From positions 1-45,717 of the forward strand of contig CALWJZ010000006.1 of NCBI GenBank assembly GCA_944381145.1: DNA of 45,717 bases, read 5' to 3'. This document shows, piece after piece, positions 24,930 through 33,788 of the stretch. Source of the DNA: an uncultured Clostridia bacterium (GTDB lineage: Bacteria; Bacillota; Clostridia; Christensenellales; UBA1242). The notes under the pieces are model-generated. The model made no database searches and was not told the origin of the DNA. It was given only the letters and a program-made list of their open reading frames with translations. A program made the translations under genes and the position numbers. Each line of letters begins with the position of its first letter. Position 1 is the first letter of the stretch.

Positions 24930-26216
24930 ATGAATAGAGTAAAAATTGGAGAACTAGAATTTAATCAGCCTTGCACAATCAAGGGGTGGCTAGAAAAAAT
25001 CAGAGATTCGAAATATATGATATTTTTGGTTGTAAAAGATATAACAGGCAAAATTCAAGTAACAATAGAAAAAGAAAAAATGCCACAACTAGTTGAAAAA
25101 CTAAAAGGAATTATTGCAAATTCTGTTGTTAGCGTAGATGGTACAGCATATCAGAGCGAATATGTCAAGATGGGTGGAAAGGAATTCATTCCAACAAATA
25201 TAGAAGTTTTGTCTGTTGCAGAAGCCTTGCCAATTATGGACGATGCAAATATTGATAATAAACTTGACTATCGTTGGATTGATTTGAGAACAGATAGAAA
25301 CATTTTAATTTTCAAAATACAAAGTTGTTTTACTAATGCAATGCGTGAATTTTTAATAAAAAATGATTTTATAGAAATCCACACTCCAAAATTAATTGGT
25401 ACAGCAAGTGAAAGTGGTGCCGACGTTTTTGAAGTTAAGTATTTTGACAAAAAAGCATATTTGGCTCAAAGTCCACAATTTTACAAGCAAATGGCAATGT
25501 CAGCTGGTTTTGAAAGAATTTTTGAAAGTGGACCTGTATTTAGGGCAGAACATTCATACACAAATCGTCATTCAACCGAATTTTCTGGTTTTGATCTAGA
25601 ATTTAGTTATATTGATAGCGTTGAAGATGTTATGAGTTTGGAAGAAGATTTGTTAATTTATGCACTAAGAAAAACAAAAGAACAGTATGGTGATGTTGTC
25701 AAGGAAGTATTTGGTACAGAAATTATAGTGCCTGAAAAACCTTTTCCAAGAATGAAACTAGCCGATGTTTATAAAGAACTTGTTAAATATGGATATATAG
25801 AAACAGAAGAAGACAAATTGGATCTTTCAACCGAAGCAGAAAAACTTGTTTATAATCTTGCAAAGGATAAATTCAATCATGAATTTATGTTTATTACTGA
25901 CTATCCTAAGGATAAACGTGCATTTTATCATATGAGGAAAAATGGAGTTCCTCAAGGATATGATTTGGTTTGGCGTGGTGTTGAAATTACAACAGGTGCT
26001 CAACGCGAACATAGATACGAGATTTTGAAGCAACAAGCAGAAGAAAAAGGTCTTGGCGAAGATGTGAAGTTTTATTTGGAATTTTTCAAATATGGTTGTC
26101 CACCACATGGTGGATTTGGCTTGGGTTTGGATAGAATTACAATGTTGCTTTTGAATATACCAACTATCAAGGAAGTTGAATTTATATTCCGTGGCCCAAA
26201 CAGAATTACTCCTTAA
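24930..26216 (+). CDS. aspS: Aspartyl-tRNA synthetase, archaeal/short type (probably non-discriminating)
   Basis: Class IIb synthetase of 428 residues. The N-terminal OB-fold (about 1-100) reads the anticodon; the catalytic core has motif 2 FRAEHSYTNRHSTEF and motif 3 GLGLDRITMLL. It lacks the GAD insertion that makes ordinary bacterial AspRS about 590 residues long, and ends FRGPNRITP like archaeal enzymes. Such enzymes often also charge tRNA-Asn, with Asp-tRNA-Asn then amidated by GatCAB, which is not in this window. GAGG lies 7 nt upstream of the ATG. AsnRS is an alternative but fits less well. Confidence 0.88.
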   Translation: MNRVKIGELEFNQPCTIKGWLEKIRDSKYMIFLVVKDITGKIQVTIEKEKMPQLVEKLKGIIANSVVSVDGTAYQSEYVKMGGKEFIPTNIEVLSVAEALPIMDDANIDNKLDYRWIDLRTDRNILIFKIQSCFTNAMREFLIKNDFIEIHTPKLIGTASESGADVFEVKYFDKKAYLAQSPQFYKQMAMSAGFERIFESGPVFRAEHSYTNRHSTEFSGFDLEFSYIDSVEDVMSLEEDLLIYALRKTKEQYGDVVKEVFGTEIIVPEKPFPRMKLADVYKELVKYGYIETEEDKLDLSTEAEKLVYNLAKDKFNHEFMFITDYPKDKRAFYHMRKNGVPQGYDLVWRGVEITTGAQREHRYEILKQQAEEKGLGEDVKFYLEFFKYGCPPHGGFGLGLDRITMLLLNIPTIKEVEFIFRGPNRITP

Positions 26217-26304
26217 ATAAGTATTATATATTAAATTTGTTTTCCAAAAATAATCTTCATTTGGTTTTTCTAAAAATAAAAATAATGTCAGTCTATGACT
26301 TTTC

Positions 26305-26377
26305 AAAAAAAAAGAACAATGTTATACTGAAGTGAACCCCGTAGGGGTCACTTCAATACAATACATTGTCTTTTTTT
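26305..26377. terminator. Large bidirectional terminator between convergent genes
   Basis: Inner stem TGAAGTGA-(A)-CCCC / GGGG-TCACTTCA (26328-26355) around a GTA loop, within an outer ACAATGT/ACATTGT stem (26316-26322 with 26363-26369). T-runs flank both sides. It is unusually GC-rich for this DNA. Confidence 0.85.
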
Positions 26378-26411
26378 ATAATTCAAACATTCGTGCACAA
26401 ATTATATTTGT

Positions 26412-27434
26412 TTATTCTCTAGTTTCTTTTACTTTAATCATACGCTTTTTCCAAAGCCAAGGTATTTGAAATTGAAGACCACACATAGCACATATCATCA
26501 TAGGAATAATTGTCAAAGCACACATGCCAAGAATTACAAATCCAAGTAAGACACTTACAAATATTATTGTTTCAAGCGTGCCTGTTGTTTTTGTGAATAT
26601 GAAGTATGGCAGTACTAGAATAGCGCCTAGAATTTCCATAATATTAATCTCTAAACCTTCATTTGCGTGAATTCTTGCAAATCGATTGTTTTTATTGATA
26701 AGTAAAGGTATAAAGAATAGTAAGTAAGCAAGCCAAGCATATCCCTTTGCTTCTCTTATTTCCATTTTGTCCAAATTAATTTTATAATTAACTGGACGCT
26801 TGTCTTTAGGTGGTTTGATTGCTGGTCCTAATTTCTTTGCGTCTATTTTTACTATTTGTTCACTTGCTTCTTTTAGTCCTGCCATTTCTTTGGTAAACGT
26901 ACTATTGTCTACTTGTTGAGGTTGATTATCTTGAGTGTTTTCAGTGTTTTCAAGATTTTCATTCTCTGATTCTTTTTCAACATTTTCTTCAGGTGCTTCT
27001 TCTTTGACAACTGTACTTGGATCTCTTGCAACAACTCTTTCCAAAATGGTTTCTTGTTTCAAAACTTCAGCTGGATTTACTGTTTCTTCAGGTTTGACTT
27101 CTTGTTGTTCTTCTTCTTTTTCTTCTTCCTGAATATCAGTGTTGAAATCTTCTGGGTGAATGTATTCACCTTCATATAATGGCGTAAAAACAGAATTGTC
27201 TTTTGGCGTAAAAGTTTCCACTAATGCTTCATCTTTGTACAAAGACTTTAGAGTGGCTTGTTTTGCTTTCTCTTCGTTTACTTGTTTTAGTTTATTAAGT
27301 TTTCCTATTACTTCGGGATCGATAGTTAGTGTATATTCTGATTGGTCAATCGGTTTGCCAGTGATATTATCCATAATTGTATAATTTCTAGTATCTACAG
27401 GCAAATCTCGAAGTTCCATTTTTTCTTCATCCAT
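26412..27434 (-). CDS. Membrane protein with a Tic20/DUF4870-like C-terminus and long acidic N-terminal region
   Basis: The 340 residues divide in two. Residues 1 to about 225 are polar, with a very acidic, Glu/Asn/Gln-rich middle (about 100-180), probably disordered and cytoplasmic. Residues about 230-330 contain three or four hydrophobic helices with the family-like pattern AYLLFFIPLLI followed by FARIHANEGLEINI, typical of small DUF4870/Tic20-like membrane proteins. The biochemical role of that family is unknown to me. AGGTGAT lies just before the ATG. It follows cvpA by 41 nt and is probably in its operon. Confidence 0.75.
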   Translation of the reverse strand: MDEEKMELRDLPVDTRNYTIMDNITGKPIDQSEYTLTIDPEVIGKLNKLKQVNEEKAKQATLKSLYKDEALVETFTPKDNSVFTPLYEGEYIHPEDFNTDIQEEEKEEEQQEVKPEETVNPAEVLKQETILERVVARDPSTVVKEEAPEENVEKESENENLENTENTQDNQPQQVDNSTFTKEMAGLKEASEQIVKIDAKKLGPAIKPPKDKRPVNYKINLDKMEIREAKGYAWLAYLLFFIPLLINKNNRFARIHANEGLEINIMEILGAILVLPYFIFTKTTGTLETIIFVSVLLGFVILGMCALTIIPMMICAMCGLQFQIPWLWKKRMIKVKETRE

Positions 27435-27475
27435 TTTATCACCTATTTTTGTATAGTTTGTTTGAGATTTTATTT

Positions 27476-28180
27476 TTAAGCAGATTCTTCTACCGAAGGG
27501 GTTTCTACTGATGGTTCCTCTGCTGATGGGTTTTCTGTATCTGTAGTAGTTGTATTTTTATCTTCAGAAGTTATTTTGTCTATTATTTCGTCTATCTTTT
27601 CTTTGGTTAATTGCTTTTCTACAAAGTCGTCTACATATTTATAAACAAAACTTGTTACCTTAGTTTCTGCAATTTTATCTGTAATAGTCGTACCAATGAC
27701 AGGGACGCCTGAGAGTGCACTGCAAAGAACAAGTGCTACAATAACATAAAGAGAACCTTTTGCTAGTCCAAAAAGCATACCAAATACTCTATTTATTCCA
27801 CTAATTGTAGGGCTGTTCTTTGTTACGCTTTCGAATATTTTTGCAAGAATAAAGATTGCAAGTTTGATTATCAAGAATAACAAAATGACCGTTACAATCC
27901 AAGTGCAAAATTTGGCAACTTCGGAATTGGAATATTCGGCACCAAAAATAGTGACAGAGCCCGTGTTGTTGGCATCAAGTTTGTCTAGGACAAATTTTTC
28001 GATATTAATAATATTATTGATCCAACCTGAAACATACTTAGCAGTAAATACAGCTATAGCAAAAGCTATACCTGTACCTAATAAACTTAGCAGTGAATCA
28101 AAAAAACCTTTTACGATACCAATAATTGTACAAATCAATACAATAAGTATCAAAACTCCATCAATGATGTAACTCCACAT
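27476..28180 (-). CDS. cvpA: CvpA family membrane protein
   Basis: CvpA-family proteins are linked to colicin V production and envelope maintenance. The 234 residues show four hydrophobic segments (about 4-24, 28-50, 88-108 and 130-155), the family start WSYIIDGVLILIVL with GIVKGFFDSL, and the INRVFGMLFGLAKG segment. A C-terminal acidic, Pro/Ser/Glu-rich tail contains two PSVE-type repeats. The open frame reaches a GTG at 28213, but AAGGAG lies 9 nt before the ATG at 28180, and the shorter start gives the usual family N-terminus. It is followed by the DUF4870-like gene. Confidence 0.88.
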   Translation of the reverse strand: MWSYIIDGVLILIVLICTIIGIVKGFFDSLLSLLGTGIAFAIAVFTAKYVSGWINNIINIEKFVLDKLDANNTGSVTIFGAEYSNSEVAKFCTWIVTVILLFLIIKLAIFILAKIFESVTKNSPTISGINRVFGMLFGLAKGSLYVIVALVLCSALSGVPVIGTTITDKIAETKVTSFVYKYVDDFVEKQLTKEKIDEIIDKITSEDKNTTTTDTENPSAEEPSVETPSVEESA

Positions 28181-28532
28181 ATTAGTATGCTCCTTGCATT
28201 TGACAAAACGCACTTGATTATAATTTTAAGTATATAAAATAATAACATATATAAAAAAATTTGTCATTTAATGTAATTACATTTTTTAAATTTTTTATTA
28301 TTTAATAATGTATTATAATTATGTCCAGAATAAACTATTTTTAGCGCTTTTTATAAATTTTTGTTATTTTCGTTAAAATATACTAAATATGAAAAAATCT
28401 TCTAAAATTAGCCAAAAAATTCAATTTTATTTAAATATTGACAGTAAATATATAGTTATTGACTAATTCAAAAAATGCTTTTGTGGTTTTAAAAATTTGT
28501 GAATATGTTAAAAATTGTTTCAAGGAGAAAGT
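28181..28532. other. Divergent intergenic region, cvpA to yyaC
   Basis: AT-rich. A TATAAT for cvpA lies at 28222-28217 with a poor -35. A TTGACA occurs at about 28438 without a good partner at 17 bp; ACTAAT at 18 bp is the nearest. No clear sporulation-type promoter for yyaC could be defended, and no open frame is seen. Confidence 0.5.
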
Positions 28533-29081
28533 ATGGAACAATTTGATTTAAGCGAAAAATCTTTGAAACAATTTGGATTATCATTGCTTCAAAAGTTGAG
28601 AAAATATGAAATGCCAATTTTTTTGTGTGTTGGGAGCGATAAATATGTTTGTGATAGTTTAGCACCAATTATTAGCGAAATGCTTACCAAAAAATATAAT
28701 ATTCCTGCATATGTTTATGGAGGTCTTGATTATAATATTAATGCCAATAATTTGATTCAAGCATTGAGTTATATAGAGACTGAACATCCAAACAATCCAA
28801 AAGTTTTGATTGATGCTACTTTAGGTGACAATGTGGGCAAAGTACTTTTGACAAGTGGTAGTTATGCAGGTATGGGAAAAGTTCTACCGATAAAGAAAAT
28901 TGGAAATTTTAGTATTTTGGGAGTAGTTAATCATAAGTACAAAACATTTGATTTGAATTCTACAAAACTAAAAACTGTTCTTGAAATTGCGAAATTTATT
29001 TCCAAGGGAATTGCTATGGTCTGTGAACAACTTTACAAAGAAAAATTACAAAGAAAGTTAAGTCTGACAAAGGTTATTTAA
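28533..29081 (+). CDS. yyaC: Spore protease YyaC family (DUF1256)
   Basis: YyaC is a small GPR-like protein found in endospore formers and thought to act in the forespore. The 182 residues show CVGSDKYVCDSLAPIISEML, the YGGLDYNINANNL segment and VLIDATLGDNVGK with GSYAGMGKVLP, all matching the family pattern. The frame opens at a TTG at 28515, but AAGGAG serves the ATG at 28533. It is monocistronic. Its presence together with gerA supports an endospore-forming host. Confidence 0.88.
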   Translation: MEQFDLSEKSLKQFGLSLLQKLRKYEMPIFLCVGSDKYVCDSLAPIISEMLTKKYNIPAYVYGGLDYNINANNLIQALSYIETEHPNNPKVLIDATLGDNVGKVLLTSGSYAGMGKVLPIKKIGNFSILGVVNHKYKTFDLNSTKLKTVLEIAKFISKGIAMVCEQLYKEKLQRKLSLTKVI

Positions 29082-29374
29082 CTATATGTAATAAAATTTT
29101 GTTCTACTCGACAAAATTGTACAAATTTGCTGTTTATAATGATATATGTTGTTTTTAAGTTTTGTAATTTTGTTTGTGAATTTATCAAAAAAAAGTTGTA
29201 TTTAAATGCTTGTTATGGTATTATATATTTGCTTTATAAAAGCCAAATAAATGATATTAGTTCTATCATTATATTTTGAATAATGTTTTTGAATTTATCA
29301 ATTAAAATCAAAAAATAAAATATAAATTTTGGCATAAACATAAGAAAAAGATGGTAATTAAATTGGAGGTTGAT
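29082..29374. other. Intergenic region and ftsH leader
   Basis: A hairpin AATTTTGT/ACAAAATT (29095-29118) follows yyaC and could be a weak terminator. The ftsH promoter is at 29196-29224. The leader then has two small hairpins, GCTTT/AAAGC (29231-29243) and AATGATA/TATCATT (29250-29270). Confidence 0.5.
29196..29224 (+). promoter_or_regulatory. ftsH promoter
   Basis: TTGTAT (29196-29201), 17 bp, extended TGG-TATTAT (29219-29224); leader about 145 nt. Confidence 0.55.
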
Positions 29375-31801
29375 TTGAATAAAGGTAGTAAACTTAGAAG
29401 TTTTGGATTGATACTTGCTTTCTTGCTTGTATTTGGACTTATGTTCTATTTTGCAAATAGGGGGAATGCTGGACAATTACTTAACTCTACACAGGTAGAA
29501 GATATAATTTTCTATGGATATTTTATTGAAGAAACAAAGGACAAAGATGGAAATGTTGTAAATTCCAAAGTTGAAACTGGATATGTAACAGACATGTATG
29601 CTTCAGGTGGAGTTTGTTATATAAGAGTTCAAAAAACAGATTTGGAAAACAAGAGTTTTCCTAAGTTTGCCGATTATTATTTTACTTATGCTAGAACCAA
29701 TGCACAAACTCTTGAATATTTCTATACTTTCAATGCTATGGTTGATTATGCAAAGGCAAATCCAGATGAAACAATCTTTACAGATGGAAACATCTCTAGA
29801 CCTATTGAAGGTTATGAGAATTTGCAAAAAATTAGCATTACAGAAATTGTTCCTCAAGAAAGTTTCTTGTCAACAGCAATGCCTTATATAATTATGCTTA
29901 TCGTACTTGGTCTATCAATATTTATTTTACTAAAAATGTTCTCTGGCAAAGGTAGTGGAGCAACATCATTTACACGCAATAGAGCAAGAATGGTAGAAAA
30001 GTGTAATGTTAAATTTTCTGATATCGCTGGTGCAGAAGAGGAGAAAGAAGAAACAAGAGAAATCGTTGAATTTCTGAAAGATCCTGCTAAATTTAGAGCA
30101 CTTGGTGCTAGAATTCCAAAGGGAGTACTTCTTGTAGGAAACCCTGGAACAGGAAAAACACTTCTTGCAAAAGCAGTTGCAGGAGAAAGTAATGTTCCGT
30201 TCTTTAGTATAAGTGGTAGTGATTTTGTAGAATTATATGTAGGTGTAGGTGCAAGTAGGGTTAGAGATTTGTTTGAAACAGCCAAAAAAAATGCGCCTTG
30301 TATAGTATTCATAGATGAAATCGATGCAGTAGGAAGACAGAGAGGCGCAGGACTAGGTGGCGGAAATGACGAAAGAGAGCAAACACTAAATCAATTACTT
30401 GTTGAGATGGATGGATTTGACAGCAATCAAGGAATAATTATTTTGGCAGCAACTAATAGAGCAGATGTTTTGGATCCTGCACTACTTAGACCAGGTAGAT
30501 TTGATAGACAAATTTATGTTAATGTTCCAGATGTCAAGGGAAGAGAAGGAATTATAAAAATTCATGCAAGCAACAAACCTATTGAAGAAAGCGTGAATTT
30601 CAAAGATATAGCAAGGCTTACAAGTGGTTTCACTGGAGCAGATATAGAAAACTTCCTAAATGAGGCTGCAATTCTTGCGGCAAGAGATAATAGATTGACT
30701 ATCACAATGGAAGATATAACCGAAGGTATTAACAAAGTAATTATGGGTCCACAAAAGAAAAGTCGTTTGGTTACCGAAAATGATAGAAAACTGACGGCAT
30801 ATCATGAAAGTGGTCATGCAATTATTGCAAAATTTATGGATTGTGGCGATACCGTTCATGAAGTATCAATTATACCTAGAGGTATGGCTGGTGGTTACAC
30901 AAATATACGCCCAAGTGACGACGATAGCCATTATTCACTTAGCAAACTAAATAATAGAATTTGCATGATGATGGGTGGTAGAATTGCAGAAGAAATAATG
31001 TTTAATGATATAAGTGCTGGAGCAAGTAGCGACATACAAAGAGCAACTGAACTTGCACGAAAAATGGTCGTTGAATGGGGAATGAGTGACAAACTGGGTT
31101 TTATGAGTTTTGGCAAAAACAATGAAGTATTCATTGGAAGAGATTATCAAGTACAGAACCAATATAGTGAAGCAACAGCAAAAATCATTGATGAAGAAAT
31201 CAAGAAAATTTTGGATACAAACTATGAGCGTGCAAAAAAACTATTAATGAGCAAAAAAGAATTGCTTAACAATATGGCTGACTTGTTGCTAAAAGAAGAA
31301 ACTATATATGGCGAAGAAGTTGATGCCTTGATTGAAGGAAAAAGTTGTGAAGATATTGAAAAAAGACTTCATGAGAAAGAACAAAAACGCAAAGAAAAAG
31401 AAGATGTAATAAGAAAAGAACAAGAGTTGATAAAACAAGCAAAATTGCAAGAACTAAAAATCAAAGCGGCTGAAGCACTAAAATCTGCTGGAGTTTTGGG
31501 ACAAGATGAATATGACAAACTAAAAAGTGATTATGAAAAAATTTCCAAAGAAAAAGACGATTTTTTGAAATCACGAAACGAGGAACTAAAAGAAAACACA
31601 GAGAAAAAATTAAACGAGAAAGAAAAAACTCAAAAAACTCAAACTAAATCAACAAAACCTGTGAAGAAATTAACAAATGCAGAAGTTACAAAACGAAAAG
31701 AAACCAAAACAAAGTCAACAACAAACAACAAAAATAATTCTTCAAAACCAAAATCAACAAAACAAAACACTGAAGAAAATAAGTCGAACAAAGACAATTA
31801 A
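29375..31801 (+). CDS. ftsH: ATP-dependent zinc metalloprotease FtsH with a Lys-rich C-terminal tail
   Basis: Membrane AAA+ protease that degrades misassembled membrane proteins and some regulators. Two membrane segments (about 10-28 and 169-190) flank an external domain. Walker A GNPGTGKT is at 255-262, followed by FIDEID, the RPGRFDR region and zinc site HESGH at 477-481. After the normal end near residue 655 comes about 150 residues of charged coiled-coil-like, then Lys/Thr/Asn-rich sequence. I place the start at TTG 29375 because GGAGG (29365-29369) is 5 nt ahead. An in-frame ATG at 29351 would add eight residues but has only a weak site. Confidence 0.95.
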   Translation: MNKGSKLRSFGLILAFLLVFGLMFYFANRGNAGQLLNSTQVEDIIFYGYFIEETKDKDGNVVNSKVETGYVTDMYASGGVCYIRVQKTDLENKSFPKFADYYFTYARTNAQTLEYFYTFNAMVDYAKANPDETIFTDGNISRPIEGYENLQKISITEIVPQESFLSTAMPYIIMLIVLGLSIFILLKMFSGKGSGATSFTRNRARMVEKCNVKFSDIAGAEEEKEETREIVEFLKDPAKFRALGARIPKGVLLVGNPGTGKTLLAKAVAGESNVPFFSISGSDFVELYVGVGASRVRDLFETAKKNAPCIVFIDEIDAVGRQRGAGLGGGNDEREQTLNQLLVEMDGFDSNQGIIILAATNRADVLDPALLRPGRFDRQIYVNVPDVKGREGIIKIHASNKPIEESVNFKDIARLTSGFTGADIENFLNEAAILAARDNRLTITMEDITEGINKVIMGPQKKSRLVTENDRKLTAYHESGHAIIAKFMDCGDTVHEVSIIPRGMAGGYTNIRPSDDDSHYSLSKLNNRICMMMGGRIAEEIMFNDISAGASSDIQRATELARKMVVEWGMSDKLGFMSFGKNNEVFIGRDYQVQNQYSEATAKIIDEEIKKILDTNYERAKKLLMSKKELLNNMADLLLKEETIYGEEVDALIEGKSCEDIEKRLHEKEQKRKEKEDVIRKEQELIKQAKLQELKIKAAEALKSAGVLGQDEYDKLKSDYEKISKEKDDFLKSRNEELKENTEKKLNEKEKTQKTQTKSTKPVKKLTNAEVTKRKETKTKSTTNNKNNSSKPKSTKQNTEENKSNKDN

Positions 31802-31806
31802 AATAT

Positions 31807-31835
31807 TTGACAACCATACAAAAATATTATATGCT
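31807..31835 (+). promoter_or_regulatory. Promoter of the 205-residue membrane-anchored protein
   Basis: TTGACA (31807-31812), 17 bp, TATGCT (31830-31835). Confidence 0.5.
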
Positions 31836-31881
31836 AAAATGTAACTTGTTTAAGAAAAAACTATTGAAAAGGAAAACTTAA

Positions 31882-32499
31882 ATGAAAACCAAGAACGTAA
31901 AGAAAATACTATCAATAACAATAATTAGTTTGATTGTTGCGATAACTATTGCGACAGTAATTTTGGCAATAATTCCTAAGAAACTATATAATCCTATTCC
32001 AACTAATTATTCGGCTGTGACTGTGTATAAAGACAAAAATAAAAATAATTACTCTGAAGCAATTAGTGATGAAAACAAAGCAATTATCGACAAAATTAAT
32101 GAACTACAGGCAAAATCAGTGAAAGATAATATGCTAAGCGCTCTATTCCAGGGTACAGGAAGTTATGAATGTCGAGTAGTAAGTTACAACGAAGGAAATG
32201 TAATGACTTCAATTGCAGATGTTAGTGGTGCAGTTTGTTTAGTATTCCAGTATTTAGAAGAACAAGAATTGATTTGGCAGGGCGAAAAATATACAAACCC
32301 ACAAGCAACTAATCCAAATAAAGTTGTAACTTATACCAAAATATTTATGCCAATTAGTTCAAATGAGTCATTTGAAGAGTGCACTGTTTATTTGGCAGAT
32401 AATTCAAATAAATCATCTTACCAAATCAAATTTTTGGCACACCAAAGCGAATTGTATGATTATTTAATTAGTTTAGAATGGCCAATGGTTAGTGAATAA
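31882..32499 (+). CDS. Unknown protein with an N-terminal membrane anchor
   Basis: A 205-residue protein not recognised by family. A basic start (MKTKNVKK) and one hydrophobic stretch (about 9-31) indicate an uncleaved anchor or signal; there is no lipobox. The remaining about 170 residues are polar with alternating hydrophobics and two cysteines, suggesting an extracytoplasmic beta-rich domain. AAAGGA precedes the ATG. It has its own promoter and a strong terminator, so its position between ftsH and rpmH does not imply a shared function. Confidence 0.75.
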   Translation: MKTKNVKKILSITIISLIVAITIATVILAIIPKKLYNPIPTNYSAVTVYKDKNKNNYSEAISDENKAIIDKINELQAKSVKDNMLSALFQGTGSYECRVVSYNEGNVMTSIADVSGAVCLVFQYLEEQELIWQGEKYTNPQATNPNKVVTYTKIFMPISSNESFEECTVYLADNSNKSSYQIKFLAHQSELYDYLISLEWPMVSE

Positions 32500-32520
32500 A
32501 AAAATAATTTAATATCATTT

Positions 32521-32567
32521 GGAGCACAAAGGTAGAAATTAATTTCAAATCTTTGTGTTCTTTTTTT
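32521..32567 (+). terminator. Terminator of the 205-residue protein gene
   Basis: GAGCACAAAG pairs with CTTTGTGTTC (one G-U), followed by seven T. Confidence 0.85.
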
Positions 32568-32758
32568 GCTTTTTGTATTGATAAAAATTATTTTAGGTAA
32601 AAAAATTATTCATAATATCAATTAGAATTATTGTTTTCAAAAACAATTAAAATTATTAATAAAGAATATATCTAATTTTGAAATGTAATAATATTAATCT
32701 TTCAGCAAAAAAAACAAAATATTTAAAACAATGTTGCTTGGTAAATCAAAAATTATTG

Positions 32759-32787
32759 TTGACAATTGATATTATATTTATTATACT
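32759..32787 (+). promoter_or_regulatory. rpmH operon promoter
   Basis: TTGACA (32759-32764), exactly 17 bp, TATACT (32782-32787): a strong promoter as expected for a ribosomal protein gene. Confidence 0.8.
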
Positions 32788-32944
32788 AAAAAGGCTAATT
32801 TTATAAATTTTGCTATTTATAATTTAGATTATGCAAAATTTGATTTGTGAGCAACAAATCAAATAATTTAATTTAACTTAGATGAAAAACTCTACTTACA
32901 AAAAGTGGATTTTCATATATTAGAAATAAAGGAAGGAATAGATT

Positions 32945-33079
32945 ATGAAGAGAACTTATCAACCTAAGAAGAGACAAAGAAGCAAAGTTCATGGCTTCAG
33001 AGCAAGAATGAAAACAAAAGGTGGCAAAAGAGTTTTAAAAAATAGAAGAAATCGTGGCAGAAAAAAATTAAGTGCATAG
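32945..33079 (+). CDS. rpmH: Large ribosomal subunit protein bL34
   Basis: Forty-four residues, [18 protein letters not shown] and onwards, ending [11 protein letters not shown]. This is the full and highly conserved bL34 sequence. AAGGAAGG lies just upstream of the ATG. In most bacteria rpmH is next to dnaA; here dnaA is 15 kb to the left on the same strand. It is followed by a hairpin and then rnpA, the usual partner. Confidence 0.98.
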   Translation: MKRTYQPKKRQRSKVHGFRARMKTKGGKRVLKNRRNRGRKKLSA

Positions 33080-33094
33080 GTTTAAATGCTTGTT

Positions 33095-33130
33095 AGTGTT
33101 TACAGTATTTTGTAAGCACTTTTAGTGTTT
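33095..33130 (+). terminator. Partial terminator/attenuator between rpmH and rnpA
   Basis: Stem AGTGTTTACA/TGTAAGCACT (one G-U) followed by TTTTAGTGTTTTTT. It probably lowers rnpA expression relative to rpmH, since no separate rnpA promoter is evident. Confidence 0.6.
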
Positions 33131-33168
33131 TTTATGTAAGACCAACGAACTCAAAAAGGCAGGGAGCT

Positions 33169-33507
33169 ATGTTAAAAAGCATTAATCGATTGAAAAAACG
33201 CAAGGAGTTTGCTTACTTATACAAAAATGGTATTGCAAAACATACTGAAAATTTAACCATTGTTTATCTGCCAACAAAACATAGACCACTCAAAATAGGA
33301 TTTTCAATTAATAAGAAAATAGGCAAAGCGCATATTAGAAATTTGATTAAGCGTAGGCTTAGAGCCTGTGTTAGACCAATTGTCCCAAATTTAAAAAATA
33401 ATTATAACGTAGTTTTTATAGCGAAATCGGGAATAGAAAAATTATCTTATTCAGATATAGAAAAACAAGTTATAAAATTATTAGAGCAAACGGAACTATC
33501 AAATTAA
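33169..33507 (+). CDS. rnpA: Ribonuclease P protein component
   Basis: Basic 112-residue subunit that helps RNase P RNA cut the 5' leader of pre-tRNAs. The RNR signature is visible as HIRNLIKRRLR, and the N-terminal RLKKRKEFAYLYKNG is typical. AGGGAG precedes the ATG. The stop TAA shares its last A with the yidD start (TAATG), indicating coupled translation. Confidence 0.96.
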   Translation: MLKSINRLKKRKEFAYLYKNGIAKHTENLTIVYLPTKHRPLKIGFSINKKIGKAHIRNLIKRRLRACVRPIVPNLKNNYNVVFIAKSGIEKLSYSDIEKQVIKLLEQTELSN

Positions 33508-33788
33508 TGTTTCTAAAAATTATGTTTGATGCGCTACTATATTCGATAAAAATCCTAATATTTGACTTGATTTATATTTATAAATTTTTAATTAGCCCGT
33601 TGTTTCCAAAAACTTGTAGATTTTATCCAACGTGTTCGACTTATATGATTTTGTGCATAAAAGAATTTGGAATTTGGAAAGGAATAGGTCTTGGTCTAAG
33701 AAGAATTTGTAAATGTACTCCTCATGGTGAGCATGGTTATGATTTTGTACCTTTAAATATAAAAGGAGAATTAAAATGGACCTACTAA
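33507..33788 (+). CDS. yidD: Membrane protein insertion efficiency factor YidD
   Basis: A 93-residue membrane-associated protein that assists YidC-dependent insertion. The signature is SPLFPKTCRFYPTCSTYM followed by GLGLRRICKCTPHGEHGYDF. The N-terminal 30 residues are an amphipathic or membrane helix. It starts within the rnpA stop and overlaps yidC by 13 nt, so the three products are translated as a coupled set. Confidence 0.95.
   Translation: MFLKIMFDALLYSIKILIFDLIYIYKFLISPLFPKTCRFYPTCSTYMILCIKEFGIWKGIGLGLRRICKCTPHGEHGYDFVPLNIKGELKWTY

Larger units (their letters stand above)
32500..32944. other. Intergenic region upstream of rpmH
   Basis: It starts with the terminator at 32521-32567. From 32568 to about 32758 I see only AT-rich DNA with one tight ATTGTTTT/AAAACAAT palindrome (32630-32647). 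The rpmH promoter follows at 32759, then a leader of about 150 nt that ends in AAGGAAGG. Confidence 0.6.

Noticed and set aside
26305..26377. GC-rich hairpin after aspS as the end of a mobile element
   Set aside because: Flanking T-runs, the convergent gene arrangement and the single copy fit a bidirectional terminator; no transposase is present.
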